In this document: positions 47,205 to 59,420 of the stretch, piece after piece
How the letters are laid out: each line of letters begins with the position of its first letter
Position numbering within the stretch: position 1 is the stretch's first letter
DNA from: Aspidiotus rigidus
Lineage: Eukaryota; Arthropoda; Insecta; Hemiptera; Diaspididae
Length of the DNA stretch: 64,000 bases
Assembly (NCBI GenBank): GCA_035079385.1
Contig: JAVHKY010000056.1
Location: 5,897,501 to 5,961,500, forward strand
Reading direction: 5' to 3'
Translations under genes and position numbers: made by a program
Notes under the pieces: generated by a model
Told to the model about the DNA's origin: nothing
Database searches by the model: none
Seen by the model: the letters and a program-made list of their open reading frames with translations, nothing else

Positions 47205-47234
47205 GCGGTTGGCGGCGGGCGCGCCGCCAACCGC
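47205..47234. repeat. GC-rich perfect 13-bp hairpin
   Basis: GCGGTTGGCGGCG pairs with CGCCGCCAACCGC across GGCG. It stands out because the surroundings are about two-thirds A+T. Confidence 0.85.
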
Positions 47235-47383
47235 CACTGTGTGTTGAGTAGATATCTGTGTTTTGTAAATATTTGGATTTCAACGGTAAGAGCTAACTTG
47301 TCAGATAAAGGCTGTATTGCAGCAAAAAACGGACTCTTCAATATTTTACCAGTCGCAATGATTGAGGAAATAGATGGACAGAA

Positions 47384-47405
47384 CTCTCTCTCTCTCTCTC
47401 TCTCT
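47384..47405. repeat. (CT)n microsatellite
   Basis: Eleven CT units. Confidence 0.9.
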
Positions 47406-49190
47406 GTGAATCTGAAATTAGACTCATTTGAAAGGAAATTACAGGGGCTACAATTTTTGTTCTCCTCAATTTTCCATATAAATAAGTAAAATTCGTGTCA
47501 GGTATACAATAATTGAATTTTTAGAACTGTGAGGCTTAACGCGTTTAAACATTTGGAGCAACGTGTACAGTGAGAAGCAGTTTTACTAAGTCGGAATTAA
47601 TCGTTTTTTACCATTTAGTTTTTCGCTCATTACTCCATCCAGAAGGAGTCAAAACGTTGAAATTTATCTAGAACTTTACCCGAATAAAAATAAGACTTTC
47701 AAAAAATACTGCACGTCGATAGGTAGAAGCGTTCAAATAACAGGCATACAATCATATCATCGTTGTCACAGTCGCGTTTCTACAGACAGTGAGACAAACA
47801 TTCTAAGATTTCCCTACTTCCGGTAACGTTAAGAAAATAAAAAGAACACACCTCTAACGTGCTGCAATTTAGAAGGTAGCACCAAAATCCGGTTCTCAAG
47901 AATACAGGATGTGAGGGTAGGAGAGAAATACAGTAGACAGTTGCGTGTAGGTACCCTTCTTTGGTGAATCGAATCACGTCAAGTGACGCATACAGCGAGG
48001 GCACACAATTTTTAATAAGAACTTTTTTTCTATGGGAGCTAAAGTTTAAAATTTATTCTGGAATAATACGAATATGTGGCGAAGATTTCAAGTCGATAGG
48101 TACAGCGGTTCTCAAGTTATAAAAGGACAGACAAACAGACAAACTTTCCGCATCTTCGATCTGTGTAATGTACCTATTATAAACCTATTATTGTGTAGCC
48201 ATCAAACTCACAGATCGTGATAAACACAAAAAATTAATCGAATAAACAAAGTCTTCATACACGATAAACTTGTGCGTGCGTATTTCGATAAACTTGTGCG
48301 TACTTCGTATGCTTTCATTATCGAGAGACCGATACAAGGGATACAAATAATCGATGAATACTGAATCGGATTTATTTTTTGAGTGAAGAGACGGTGAATA
48401 TTGTAGCTTGGGGAAGAACACACGATAATGAAATGTATCGAGAATGAATTTTAGTAAATAACGCGGGGGACATAGTCTTACTGGGGTACTTTAGCATTTT
48501 ATAAGCTTTTGAGATTAAGGAAGATTAGGATTTCTCTTGGAAAATTGTCACAAAACACCGTGACGAAACCTCGGGACTATGAAAAATTTTATATTCCCAG
48601 TTACCTCTTGTAAATGTAGCTTGAAAGTTGAAATTATCCTGCAAGTGACTGTAATTTCATAAACTTTCAGTTACTGTAATACGACCTCGAAACCAATTCA
48701 ATTCTTTTCTTATTCTTCCAGGGCTTTACGACTGAAGAGCCCTCTCGCGCCGAACAAGATTAGTATTACAATAATAATATAATAAAATAAATAAATAAAT
48801 AAAATAAAGCAAATAAAACGCACGTATACACTCACACACACACGCACTGAACATTTACACAACGCACCCCGAAAATGAAAATCAAACAATGTAAAATACA
48901 AGACTGATCATTTAGTACCTATTTTTCTATAATAGATTCAAATTCTTGATATGCAGACAGCGACTATTCTGGAGTGAGCTCAAAGTAAAATTGTCAGATC
49001 CTTGAGAGGAGGGTGAGAACAGAAAGTTAGGATCACTGGCTTCATAGTTGGTATCTAAGATTCACATTGTACCGAGAACACTAATTCATCAATTTCACGT
49101 GCAAATGTTTACAAGAAATTTATCCTTACGTTTGTATAACTCATATCTGAACGAGCAATTTTTGTTTCTCAGTTGCGTTTTGATATCAGT
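47406..49190. other. Non-coding stretch
   Basis: No gene recognised. GATAAACTTGTGCGT with flanking ATTTC/TACTTCG is repeated at 48261-48305. Confidence 0.4.
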
Positions 49191-49439
49191 ATTGAACGTG
49201 TAGTTTATTCGCCTTTTGTGATGGTTGTTTCAAAGAGATGCCCTATTTCAAATGTTTGCAATTTATTCGCATTAATTTGTATTTGCAGAATGAATGTTAT
49301 GTAGGCCATATGTTAACGACTTTTGTGAGACTAGTGAGTCAGACGATGAAACTTATGAACCTGCGCCTGAGAAGAAGAGAGGCAATGGTTAAACCTGGCA
49401 AAAAGAATCTCAATTTACGTCAGGTATAGAAGTGGAGAA

Positions 49440-49959
49440 AGCTGTGAACGAGAAAAAAATGTGACTCGCGGGAAAGTGTTGAAGGATTTAAGATATATCG
49501 GAATGGGGTCTGGAAAATTTGTGTAGATCGTGAAAATGTGTCGAAATCGCCTTGCTCGTGTGTGTACTACTTCTTAAAACATTTAACTTGTAAGTATGCA
49601 TTGGGCATGTTGATCAGACTCAAACTTTGCGACGTACCTCCTCAGGCAAAAAGTGTGTCCTTAGAGCAAAAACGGAAACGTGGCACCCCGCAGCAGCTAA
49701 GAAAGCTCTTTTAGTACAATATATATTTTTCTTTTTTCAGACGTACCGGTGAACACAAAGATGCTAATTGATCATTTAGTGCGGTTTCAATTTTTCTTTT
49801 GTTGTTTGATGTATTTTTTGCTGGGGCATTGTCGATAAGCTGTTCCATCAATTTTTTTACTGTGCATTGTTTTTTTTGCTGTTAATCTGTACTTTTGCTG
49901 TGATAAAATTCCTTTGACCGTGTTAATCGTCTTTTTTGCTGTGCTATTAAATCCAACCC
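49440..49959 (+). mobile_element. 3' part of a MULE-2-family element (MULE-3)
   Basis: The right end, AAATCCAACCC, matches the MULE-2 end, and about eight TTTGCTGTG-like motifs precede it at intervals near 20 bases. A transposase C-terminal relic at about 49486-49720 reads YRNGVWKICVDRENV, then CSCVYYFLKHLTCKYALGM and PPQAKSVSLEQKRKR before a frameshift. The SWIM histidine is replaced by Tyr (CKY for CKH). The left end and a target duplication partner were not found. Confidence 0.8.
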
Positions 49960-49968
49960 ATTTCCAAA

Positions 49969-52492
49969 AATGTGTAAGACCTATACTCGCATGTACTATA
50001 GGACGTCTTCAGTTGATTTCTACCTTTATTTTTTGGAGATGATCTTCGATGGCTATTTCAACATTCTTCAATTAAGACAATAGAAAAAATAACGAAGAGA
50101 GATGCGAGTTCTTTCCTAATGTTTTTGGTTCTAAACTTCTTCCTTTTTAAAAAAAAAAAAAACTCGTAATTTGGCAGAGTTTATTCTGATGGGTCTTTTT
50201 TCGTACAGCTCGTGCCGATATTGAGACATGAATATTGTAAGAGAGAAGTTCACGACCTGTTGATCATTCACTGTCTACTACCAAACGAGTATCTGCTGGA
50301 AGGAAAATACAGAGAAGAATAGTATTTCATCAATATGAACGGAAAAAAGTTCCCATGATTATCACCAGGCATATTTAATTTTCTGATCGACCTATTCTCT
50401 TCTGGTTCTGTACTGTTACCGTAGCCGGGTTCTAATCATTCGAGATAAATAAAAAATTTTCACAATATCTAACATCAAGTTGAAATATTTCATCATGCAA
50501 AGAAAATAATGCACTAAGGCATTGTGGAGGGAGGATAATTCGCACGCCAACCGACATATTCGGATGACGACCCTTCTTACGTAGCTTTACAATACTTACT
50601 TCATAAATACTCATAATAATTATTACCGTCATCGACAACATTGACCATGGTGAGCGGCCGTATCGAGCACTCTCGTTATGAGTATCTTCTGCAAGAAATT
50701 GTCGACCATTGAATGTTAATTTCATTCTGATAGTGAACCGAGCCTCATTATGGCGGCATCGGCATCGTGTGTTAGAAGAATATCGTTTGCGAGAATACAA
50801 GCGCCTAAATACACCTCAAGCAACGTGGAATATTCTCAATAATCTATTAACCAATAACGTTGAAAGAATGTATAATGCGAAATTACACTCGCGCTTATAT
50901 TTTTGGGAAAGTACTAGGTACGAAAATGGAATACTAATAATTGAAATTATGCATTGAGTAATGTTTGTTGCATTCAATATGCAGATGCAGATTACGAGTA
51001 TAGTGTTCATATCGATTGTGGCGAACGGAAATTATCGTACACTCCTCCCCAGTCCGCCAAAAACTTCGAATAATTAAACTTAGACATATTATGCGTAAAA
51101 AGTCAAGAAGTCAAATGGTGAACAAAAATTTGAGTACCTACCTATCTAGTTTGGAGAATTTCATTATTATATTTGGTCTTTCAGAAACTCTTCGTAAAAT
51201 CTTATTTTCAAATACCTACCCACATAGAATGGTATCTCTTCATCTACCAAGAGTGGGGTGTCTACAAGATAAATTGAAAAAAAAAAGAGGGGCACTCCAT
51301 ACTTTTTCTTTTTTCTTTCTTTTTTTTTTTGGGGGGGGGGGGGAGATAAGGCGACTTTTTGGCTGAAATGATGGGATTAGAACTGGTATTAAATGTTTAC
51401 GGTGGGAATCGTAATAGTTCAGAAATATAGCCTTCCACGACGATTTGGCTCAATTTTGAACTCGAAAGTACAACGATCAACAGAATTGTAAGTTGAAAGA
51501 CATTAAAATACTTACAAACCTTTCTTATACAATTTTATTTGGATTTTTGGAAGGTAAAATCTGGAACGAATTTTCAAGCTGCAATCAATTGAAGGGACTA
51601 CAATCAATATGAGAGAAAAGAACTGAACGGAGGGGATGTTTGAGTAAATTGAAGCACAACTCACTTAGGAGTATTATGACGTTTCCAGCTTCAAAGAGGA
51701 AGGAAGGCCTAAAGAACTATTTCAAAGGATAATTTTTTTGTTTTATGCAAGATAATGGACAACTTGGTCGCAGTTCTCAAAAAGTTGAAGGAGGGGTATA
51801 TGGAAGTGTGTAGTTTTCTGCATACGCAGTGTTCGGTGGATACCTTATAGGGTAGGACGGAGATTAGAAGTTTTAGATACTTTTAAGTTTTTAAAAAAGG
51901 TCAAAGCTATTAGGCTCTCCCTGGGTCGCTCTTCCTCCTCTGGCATTCAAGCCTTTAGATCCCTCGGTGGCAGATTTCAAATTTTCTGGGTCACAATCCC
52001 TTAGGTCAAGGGTATTTAGACCGAGATGTTTAAGCTCACGAGAGAGAATGGGACCGCTCTTAGGGTATGCGTGATCTTTTCAAGTTTCGAGATGAAAGGA
52101 CGCGGACGTACGAACGGAAACTCTAGAATTGGAAGGGAAGCGTGTTACGAAAAGAAATGAAATTTATGGAGAAACTTTTTCACAAGTCTCGCTGGAATTC
52201 CAGTCGTCACAATCAGAACCATTATGTTGATAAGTTTCTGTTAACATCATCACAAGGGGCTCCGTTCAATTTTTTTTCTTTCTAATACTGGTAAGTAGTT
52301 TTCTACGGTTTCTTCGCAAGTCTTCAACGCATGAATGCGCCCATTAAAAATAAGAGTGTAATCTCTTCGCCACGAATAAATTCACCTCATGAATATCTCA
52401 TTTAGTTTCTTGATCCTTACCTATTTACAGAATGCAGTCATCTCGGAATACGTGAAAACAAAAAATTAAAATAGTCATTAATTGTAATAGGA
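49969..52492. other. Non-coding stretch, including CPR-2 3' flank
   Basis: No gene recognised. A T11-G13 homopolymer junction lies at 51320-51343. Confidence 0.4.
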
Positions 52493-53453
52493 CTACTTCC
52501 TTGTGTCATAGCTGAACGAGTAATCACTAATCGTGGGGGATTTGCTTGGCAAAGCGTACTGTTTCATAAGCTCATCCAAAATGCTTCGACCTTCATGAAT
52601 GGTGCGTACGCCGTTTGAGCTACGACGAACTGGATTTTGTACCTCTTCTGCCGCTGAGACAAGTACTACCTGTGGATTTTGTTTCGATTTCGCTCGATTT
52701 TTATTGACTGCGTTTTTTGACGATGCTGATGTCACTCTGCTCGAAATATCAAAAGGTATCGGATGCGATCGTGAACGCGGTAAATCACTAGAAGGAAGCG
52801 GAATGATGTCGAAGATGGCCGGTATCGGAAATGAGGCTACAAAAGGCGGACGATCATTATCACGGGCAAAATGCTCCTCAAATCTGGCTGGAGTTGGTTT
52901 ACGCGACAGGTGAGGAGGGAAATTCGCGTATTCTCGCAGCTCGCTCGGATCACCCGCGATAATGAACTGCAATGCGTTCACGTCGGATGGTGCGATGATC
53001 GGTCTGTTGTCGCTGACTCCAAAGCGAGTCGATGACTCGTCTGGTTCCTGCACAGAGTAGTGTGGATGTGGAGACATTGACGGCGGACGTGTTTTTGCCA
53101 GTGGAATTGGCTTTTGCGGCGATTTACGTTTGGGATTCGGAGGTTTAGATAGAACACGAACTACCTCTGATTTAGGGGGAGCGTAATTGCTGTTAGACGC
53201 GATATTTTGCGAAGCTCCTTCGAATTTCTCCGCATCGCTTTCATTATTAATGGTAATCGGGGGAATTGTAATGCCTTCGCCAGCCGGCTGAAAACCGTAT
53301 TTGTTTGCCCCATACTCGACCACACGAAGTTTACCTCTATCATCGATATATCCGTATTTACCGATCACCTCACCTGTGGCCAGTTTCGTTTCGATTTTGA
53401 AACTACCGTCAGCGCTTTCAAAACCGTACGTATATGAACCATTTTCGTTATGT
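52493..53453 (-). CDS. Cuticular protein, R&R family, CPR-2, last exon
   Basis: The last exon of a secreted chitin-binding cuticle protein. On the minus strand TTGTTCCAG precedes 53453, where the exon begins with the last base of an Arg codon; this joins in frame with the exon at 61542. The R&R domain follows at once: HNENGSYTYGFESADGSFKI, TGEVIGKYGYIDDRGKLRVV, EYGANKYGFQPAGEG. About 255 residues of Pro/Ser-rich sequence follow, including PKRKSPQKPIPLAKTRP and a C-terminal SILDELMKQYALPSK. The stop is TAG at 52495-52493. Frames that read upstream through the AAT array are artefacts of the microsatellite. Confidence 0.93.
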
Positions 53454-53480
53454 CTGGAACAATGAAAGAAAGAAGAAAAA
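53454..53480 (-). promoter_or_regulatory. 3' splice site of CPR-2 last exon
   Basis: TTCTTTCTTTCATTGTTCCAG on the minus strand gives a short pyrimidine tract and AG. The perfect AAT array begins some 35 bases upstream, so any normal-distance branch point lies at or inside the repeat. Confidence 0.85.
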
Positions 53481-53489
53481 AAATAATAT

Positions 53490-53857
<368 letters not shown>

Positions 53858-54025
53858 GGGGTCAGAAGGGGCCAGTAGTGGGAGATCTTCTGATCGACTG
53901 GTCTCTCAACAAGAGAGAGCACCGCTACCATTTGCTGAAGCTCAAGCCCGATCTGCAACCTTCAAGTGGCGACCCCGTTAAGCCAAGCAACATCGTTGGG
54001 CGGCGACCAATGCAGAAGGACGCAG

Positions 54026-54360
54026 GAGAAGGAAAACTCCGAGAATAAAACCAAGTTAAGGAGAAGGAAAACTCCGATTAACAAACCCGGCCAAAGCTGT
54101 CATCGCAGCGTGGGAGACCGGATGAAGAGGCAGGGCATGGACGACCCGCCTGTCCAACGTGGGATTTTGCGCGAGAAGGAAAACTCATCAAACCTGGCCA
54201 AAGCTGTCATCGTATGCAAACCCTTCCCAAGGATCCGAACGGTAAGACGCAACAGAGCTCCCTGAACGCCTTTAGGGTTGAGCCGCGCATTAGTAGTGAG
54301 GGATGTGGAAAGAGAAGGAAAACTCGATATAAAACCCGGTAATAGCCGTATGGAAAGCCC
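54026..54360 (+). repeat. Internal repeats in the R4-like 5' UTR
   Basis: GAGAAGGAAAACTC occurs exactly at 54026, 54061, 54173 and 54312. GGCCAAAGCTGTCATCG occurs at 54089 and 54196, with a weaker third match (GGTAATAGCCGTATGG) near 54339. A GGTATAAAAGG lies just before the ORF, near 54585. Confidence 0.8.
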
Positions 54361-54610
54361 TTTCAACCCCAGGACCAAGCAGTTGGAGATGAATAGTAAA
54401 TGGTCTGCAAGAAATCCGTAAGTAACACAACTGAAAGGGAGGAGCAATCGTGTGATAAACAGCATTCACTTCCAAGAAGGGTCAAAGGATTACGTACTGC
54501 TTCTACAGAGCCTTCACGTCCTGAGATTCCAACTTGGGTTAAGTACTGCTGCACGGGTCCTATTGCAAACCCAAACCTGGGCGGAGGTATAAAAGGTAAA
54601 TACAATAAAA

Positions 54611-55498
54611 ATGGTTAGGACACGAAGTCAAGTAGCCTCGGACTTAGTAAGCCAAGTGGCTAGGCTTACTGATACGGATCGTGAGCCACTACCAGGATCA
54701 AGCAACAGACCAAGCGGTGTGGCCCTGGTAACCCAATCCGCAAGAAAACTGGCAATGAATAAGCGAAGTACTCCTGCTTCCTCCGAACAGAGAACTGATT
54801 CGGCCAGAGAAGTAGAGGCGCAACCACATACGCGCCAACCAACAAGAGCAAAGAGATTGAAGTGGACAAAGGAAATGAACGAATTTATAGTACGCTCTTA
54901 CTACGTGTGTACCAAAGCGGAATCGGACTGCAATATGTGGAGACAAAAAGTATACCAGCTTTTCTGTGAAAAATACCCAAACCTCACAGTCACAGAACAA
55001 CGAATAGCCGATCAGAAAAGAGTAATAGAACGGGGCCTTCTTGCTCGTGATATAATAGAAAGAATTAAAGCAGAGGTTCGGAGCAAACTGGACAATACAG
55101 AAGTGACTGAGGAGAGCCTGGAAGGAGACCCTGAGTGCATTAAACAGAATGATAACATAGAACCAGAAAGGGAAGAAGCACCCGTGGAATGTACAGCCAA
55201 TAACGAACTGGATGAAGGTATAATGACCGAGTACCAGCAAGCACAAGCTGAATTCCTGAATGGTCCAGTATGTAACAGACCACAAATACCGAAGATAAGG
55301 GAGACAGCAAAAGCAAAGATTATCATCAAAAAGATCAATGACTGCATACAAAATGACCCAGACCTCCGAGAAGATAACGTTGACATATACGCAAAAGTGT
55401 ATTGTGCAGCAGTTGCAGTGGCAAGAAGCCTAGGATTAAAGTGGAAAACAACGCACCAATCAAGCGCCACCAGGGACCACAAAAACCCAAGTGGATGA
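54611..55498 (+). pseudogene. R4-like ORF, N-terminal part with Myb-like domain
   Basis: The start ATG at 54611 follows AAAA, a good context. After a Ser/Thr/Arg-rich head, residues about 75-150 include KRLKWTKEMNEFIVRSYYVC and LTVTEQRIADQKRVIERGLL, the conserved helical DNA-binding region seen at the N-terminus of R4/Dong-type proteins. The frame ends at 55498, but the coding signal passes into frame 55402-56688 near 55435 (a frameshift around AGCCTAGGATTAAAGTGG). R4-clade elements normally have one ORF, so I read this as damage; a translational frameshift is possible but unsupported. Confidence 0.8.
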
Positions 55499-57016
55499 TA
55501 CGGTTAGAAAATGATATAAAGGAACTACGAGCAGACCTCAACAGAATAACGGCGGCAGAAAAGCAGGAGCAAAGGAGTAGACGAATGAAGAATCAACTTG
55601 AGAAATTGAAGAGGAAATATCAAAACCACGCCAAATACGAGGATAAAAACAAAGACCTCATGGAAATTCAAGACACAATAAAACAGAAGCTGGTCACCAA
55701 AGCAGCTAAATTGAGGGCATATACAAAAAGCCACCACAGAAGAATAGACAACAGAATCTTCAGAAATAACGAGAAAATATTCTACAGAAATATGGGCCAG
55801 AAAGAAGACAGTGGACAAAACACTGAAGTTCCTACAAAAGAAGCTATAACAGAGTTCTGGGAAGGCATCTGGTCAAACGAAGTCAAACACAATGAAGAAG
55901 CATATTGGGTTAAAAGAGTGGAAGAAAATATGAGTGACATACAAGCAATGCCAGATAGCCCAGTCGTATTAGAAGAATTTAAGACGATACTTAAAAAACT
56001 AAGCAACTGGAAGGCACCAGGCCTCGACAGAACACAGAACTTCTGGTATAAAAAATTCTTCACTGTACATAGGCTAATGCTGAGAAATATAAACAAGTAT
56101 ATTGAGGAACCTGAGCAAATCCCGCGATTTTTCATGGAAGGAGTAACATACATGTTACCAAAGAAAGGAGAGAGCACCGATCCTACAAAATACAGACCAA
56201 TAGCATGTCTACCAACCTGCTACAAGATATTTACCGCATGCCTTACCATGAGAATACAGGAACACTGCACCAAAAACAACTTAATAGCGGAGGAACAAAA
56301 AGGGAGCCGGAAAAATACGTACGGATGCAAGGAGCAGCTTGTCATTGACCAACTAGTAATGGGACAAGCAAGAAAAGAGAACAGGAAATTGCGCACAACA
56401 TACATAGACTATGCAAAGGCGTACGATTCAGTCCCGCATATGTGGCTAATAAAAAGCCTGCAATTATATGGAATACAATCCAAAATAGTAGAATGTCTGA
56501 GGAATGTCATGAGCAGATGGACAACGAAAATCCAGCTCAGACATATAGAGACGGGAGTCATAAAGGTGAGACGGGGCATATTCCAGGGGGACTCGCTCGG
56601 TTCACTTTGGTTTTGTATAGCCCTGAATCTATTATCGGCTATATTAAATGAAACCCAAAAAGGATTTAGCTGTACATGGATGATATAAAGCTGTACGCAC
56701 CCTCAAGAGAAACAATGGAACAATTAATACAGCTGGTACGGGTGTTCTCAGAAGACATCTGCATGAAATTTGGTCTAGATAAATGCCGAATACTAGACAC
56801 AAACAACACATACAACACAGCACCCCAGAATAATACATTCCAAATGCAGGAAGAAATGGACACACAAATCCAAGATATGGAGATAGGCCAGACATACAGA
56901 TACCTGGGTACCGAACAAAACAAGAACACCGATCACGGAAAAATGAAGAGGGAATTGAAGGAGAACTTCATAAGCAGAGTCAAACGGATATTGAAAACAG
57001 GACTGAATGGTAGAAA
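55402..57016 (+). pseudogene. R4-like reverse transcriptase
   Basis: Motifs in order: NWKAPGLDRTQNFWYKKF, KYRPIACLPTCYKIFTACLT, motif A TYIDYAKAYDSVPH, motif B RRGIFQGDSLGSLWFCIALN, then motif C YMDDIKLYAPS in another frame from 56670. A frameshift near 56665 puts a premature stop just before the YMDD box. The thumb region continues to FISRVKRILKTGLNGRNIT, where the TIR element interrupts it at 57026. The protein would copy its own RNA at a nicked target; here it cannot be made whole. Confidence 0.88.
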
Positions 57017-57025
57017 TATAACAAA

Positions 57026-57824
57026 CGAAGTGGTTATATGTAGGTACGGTACCTACAGATAAAACGTTATATGTAGGTATGGTATATTTGTGTCTGGAAG
57101 ATGCTGTAGACCTACACATACAGTATGCAGGCTGATTTCAGTATGCAGGCTGATTTCGTGTGAAGGTGAAATACAAAGGGTGAATAGTTTCACGTCTAAT
57201 AATGCCGGGCGATGAACTATTGAATGGATTAATACCTAGAGGTCACCCAAAACGTGCCACAAAACAGTTGTCATTCAACAGGACCAGCGCGGATAGAACG
57301 ACGAAACGGAAACTACCGTCAGAACTACCGTCTCTTGACGGTGCTAAAGCACCAAAAAGGAGGAAATGCGTACCTGAAGATGAAAGTGAAGACGATGATG
57401 GAAAGCCCACTTGCCTTGTATGTTATAGTAAGATTACAGGAGGAAATAGATCAGCACTTACGTTCACAAAGTGCTGCTCCATGAAAGTTCACACAGCATG
57501 CTTACAAGAAGACGGTTGCCCTCGCTGTGATGACTTTGGGGATGATTGAAGTAGGTATCTCGATGAGTCCTCATTTTATTGTACTATTTTATCTGTATTA
57601 AAGTGTTACACTTATTCCTATGTGTAACGATATGAATTCAATTAATTACATGCGTGTCGTATTTGTGATAAATATGATGATTGTATTCCAGACGAATACA
57701 TAAACTAGTACTGGACGGTCTACATACCATACGGGTAGGTCTACAGCATCTTCCAGACACAAACATACCATACCTACATATAACGTTTTATCCGTAGGTA
57801 CCGTACCTACATATAACGCCTACC
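57026..57824 (+). mobile_element. 799-bp TIR element with 9-bp target duplication, nested in the R4-like element
   Basis: TATAACAAA flanks it exactly (57017-57025 and 57825-57833). Removing the insert and one copy restores the R4 reading frame (NIT then AINTYAIPILTYS). Inverted repeats at 57033-57115 and 57735-57817 match at 81 of 83 positions. They contain a 17-base palindrome-like GTAGGTACGGTACCTAC and a repeated GTTATATGTAGGTA. The outermost 7 bases of the two ends do not pair well. Long inverted repeats with a 9-bp duplication point to the Mutator superfamily. The interior has one intact small ORF and no transposase. Confidence 0.88.
57202..57549 (+). CDS. Small basic/acidic protein with RING-like Cys/His finger
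   Basis: An intact 115-codon frame fills the middle of the 799-bp element. An in-frame TGA lies 21 bases before the ATG, so the start is the first possible one. The N-terminal half is basic with likely nuclear signals (HPKRATKQLSF, APKRRK). An acidic stretch, EDESEDDD, follows, then a compact finger: CLVC, CC, KVH, TACLQ, CPRC. The spacing C-x2-C...C-C-x4-H-x2-C-x5-C-x2-C resembles a degenerate RING or PHD finger. PRGHPKRATKQLSF faintly resembles the basic tail after the SWIM finger in MULE proteins, so the ORF may be the surviving C-terminus of a longer transposase; an acquired host or accessory gene is the alternative. Function unknown. Confidence 0.6.
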   Translation: MPGDELLNGLIPRGHPKRATKQLSFNRTSADRTTKRKLPSELPSLDGAKAPKRRKCVPEDESEDDDGKPTCLVCYSKITGGNRSALTFTKCCSMKVHTACLQEDGCPRCDDFGDD

Positions 57825-57833
57825 TATAACAAA

Positions 57834-59420
57834 AGCGATAAATACATATGCGATACCCATACTCACATACTCGTTTGGGATAATAAGCTGGAGTGATACG
57901 GAGCTGGAGGACCTGGAAAGGCAGATGAGAGTACACATGGCAAGACGGAGAATGTTGCACCCAAAAACTGTCATAGAAAGACTAACACTGCCTAGATACA
58001 AAGGAGGCCGCGGAATCACAAATTTAAAATGGCTAAGAAACTGCCAGCTAACCAACATTCGGAAATTCTTCCAGAAAATGGAACAAAAAACAGCGTTACA
58101 CAAGGCAGTAGTACAAGCGGATAAAAATATAACCACAGTGCGACTCAAAGAGGAGATACCGGAGGAAGAAACCAGGAGGAGAGGAATAGAGAAGCGAGAT
58201 GAAACATTGGAGACACAATGGAAAGCGAAAATACTGCACGGAAAATACCCGTACGAGCTGAATAAAGAGAAAGTGGACCAAAAAGCGTCGCTCATGTGGC
58301 TCAAGGATGGGTTCCTATACCCGGAAACGGAAGGGTTCTTTATGGCGATCCAGGATAGCGTAATTAAAACAAGAAATTATCAAAAATATATACTGAAGGA
58401 CAACTTGGCAAAGGAAGATAAATGCAGAATGTGCGGTAGACCCGGAGAAACTATAGAACATATAACAAGTTCATGTGAGAAAATAGTAAATAATAAAAGT
58501 TTAGAATGCACGCTGCATAAAACAATACGGGAAGCCGACAAAGGATACACATCACTGAACCAAAGCTGAGAACTGCAAGAATCAATCCCAAAATGGAACC
58601 GAGAAAACAGAAAAGAGAAAATTAGAACATGGAAACAAAAATGTCTACATGGGAGATATCCCGCGGAACTTGAAATGAAGGGAATAGATAAAGCGGCGTC
58701 GTTGATATGGTTAAAGAAAGGGAACTTCTTCCCGGAAACAGAAGTGTTCATCATGGCCATCCAGGATCAGGTTATCAACACAAATAACTATAGAAAATAC
58801 ATTATCAAAGAAGATATTAATGACAACTGCAGAATATGTGGGCAAAAATCAGAAACCATTCAACATATAATAGCCGGATGCGAGAATTCAGCCCAAACAG
58901 AGTACACCGAAAGACATAACAACGTGGCTAAAACGCTGCACAGAGCACTAGTTCTGAAATACAAAATGAAGAAAACGGTCGAGCAATATTACAAATACAT
59001 CCCAGAAAGAATTATAGAAAACGAAGAGGTCAAGATATTCTGGGATAGAACAATAATTACAGACAAGACAGTGACGGCCAATAGACCAGATATAACCATA
59101 CATGAAAAAAAAGCGAAGAAAATACTCCTGATTGATATAGCTGTCCCTAATACAGTAACCGTTGAGAGAACAATAAAAACAAAGCTGGAGAAATATGCGA
59201 CTCTGGCAGAAGAAATGGAAAAAAGAAAACATATCGACTTATAGTGAGCGTCTTACCCGTGATAATCTCAGCAACAGGAATAATACCGCAGCGAACAGTG
59301 AAAAGCGTGAACATGCTAATAAATCGGAGTGACTATGTGTTTGAAGCGATGCAGAAGGCTGCGCTTCTATCAACTTCAAGAATAGTGCGCAAGGTCCTAT
59401 CCGGGAACGGGTACGCATAG
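57834..59420 (+). pseudogene. R4-like C-terminal region with duplicated knuckle domain and restriction-like endonuclease
   Basis: The coding signal resumes after the insert with AINTYAIPILTYSFGIISWS and LPRYKGGRGITNLKWL. One CCHC knuckle, CRMCGRPGETIEHITSSC, is near 58420-58480. An in-frame TGA at 58567 follows, then a second related block in the same frame: KCLHGRYPAEL, FPETEVFIMAIQD and a second knuckle, CRICGQKSETIQHIIAGC. The endonuclease signature RPDITI...LLIDIAVP comes before the stop at 59244. A frameshift there leads into VIISATGIIPQ and AMQKAALLSTSRIVRKVL, ending at 59420. A normal element has one knuckle block; two diverged ones in tandem suggest a chimera. Confidence 0.85.

Noticed and set aside
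54698..55482. Long minus-strand open frames opposite the R4-like ORF
   Set aside because: They are antisense shadows of the coding strand, which carries clear reverse-transcriptase and DNA-binding motifs.
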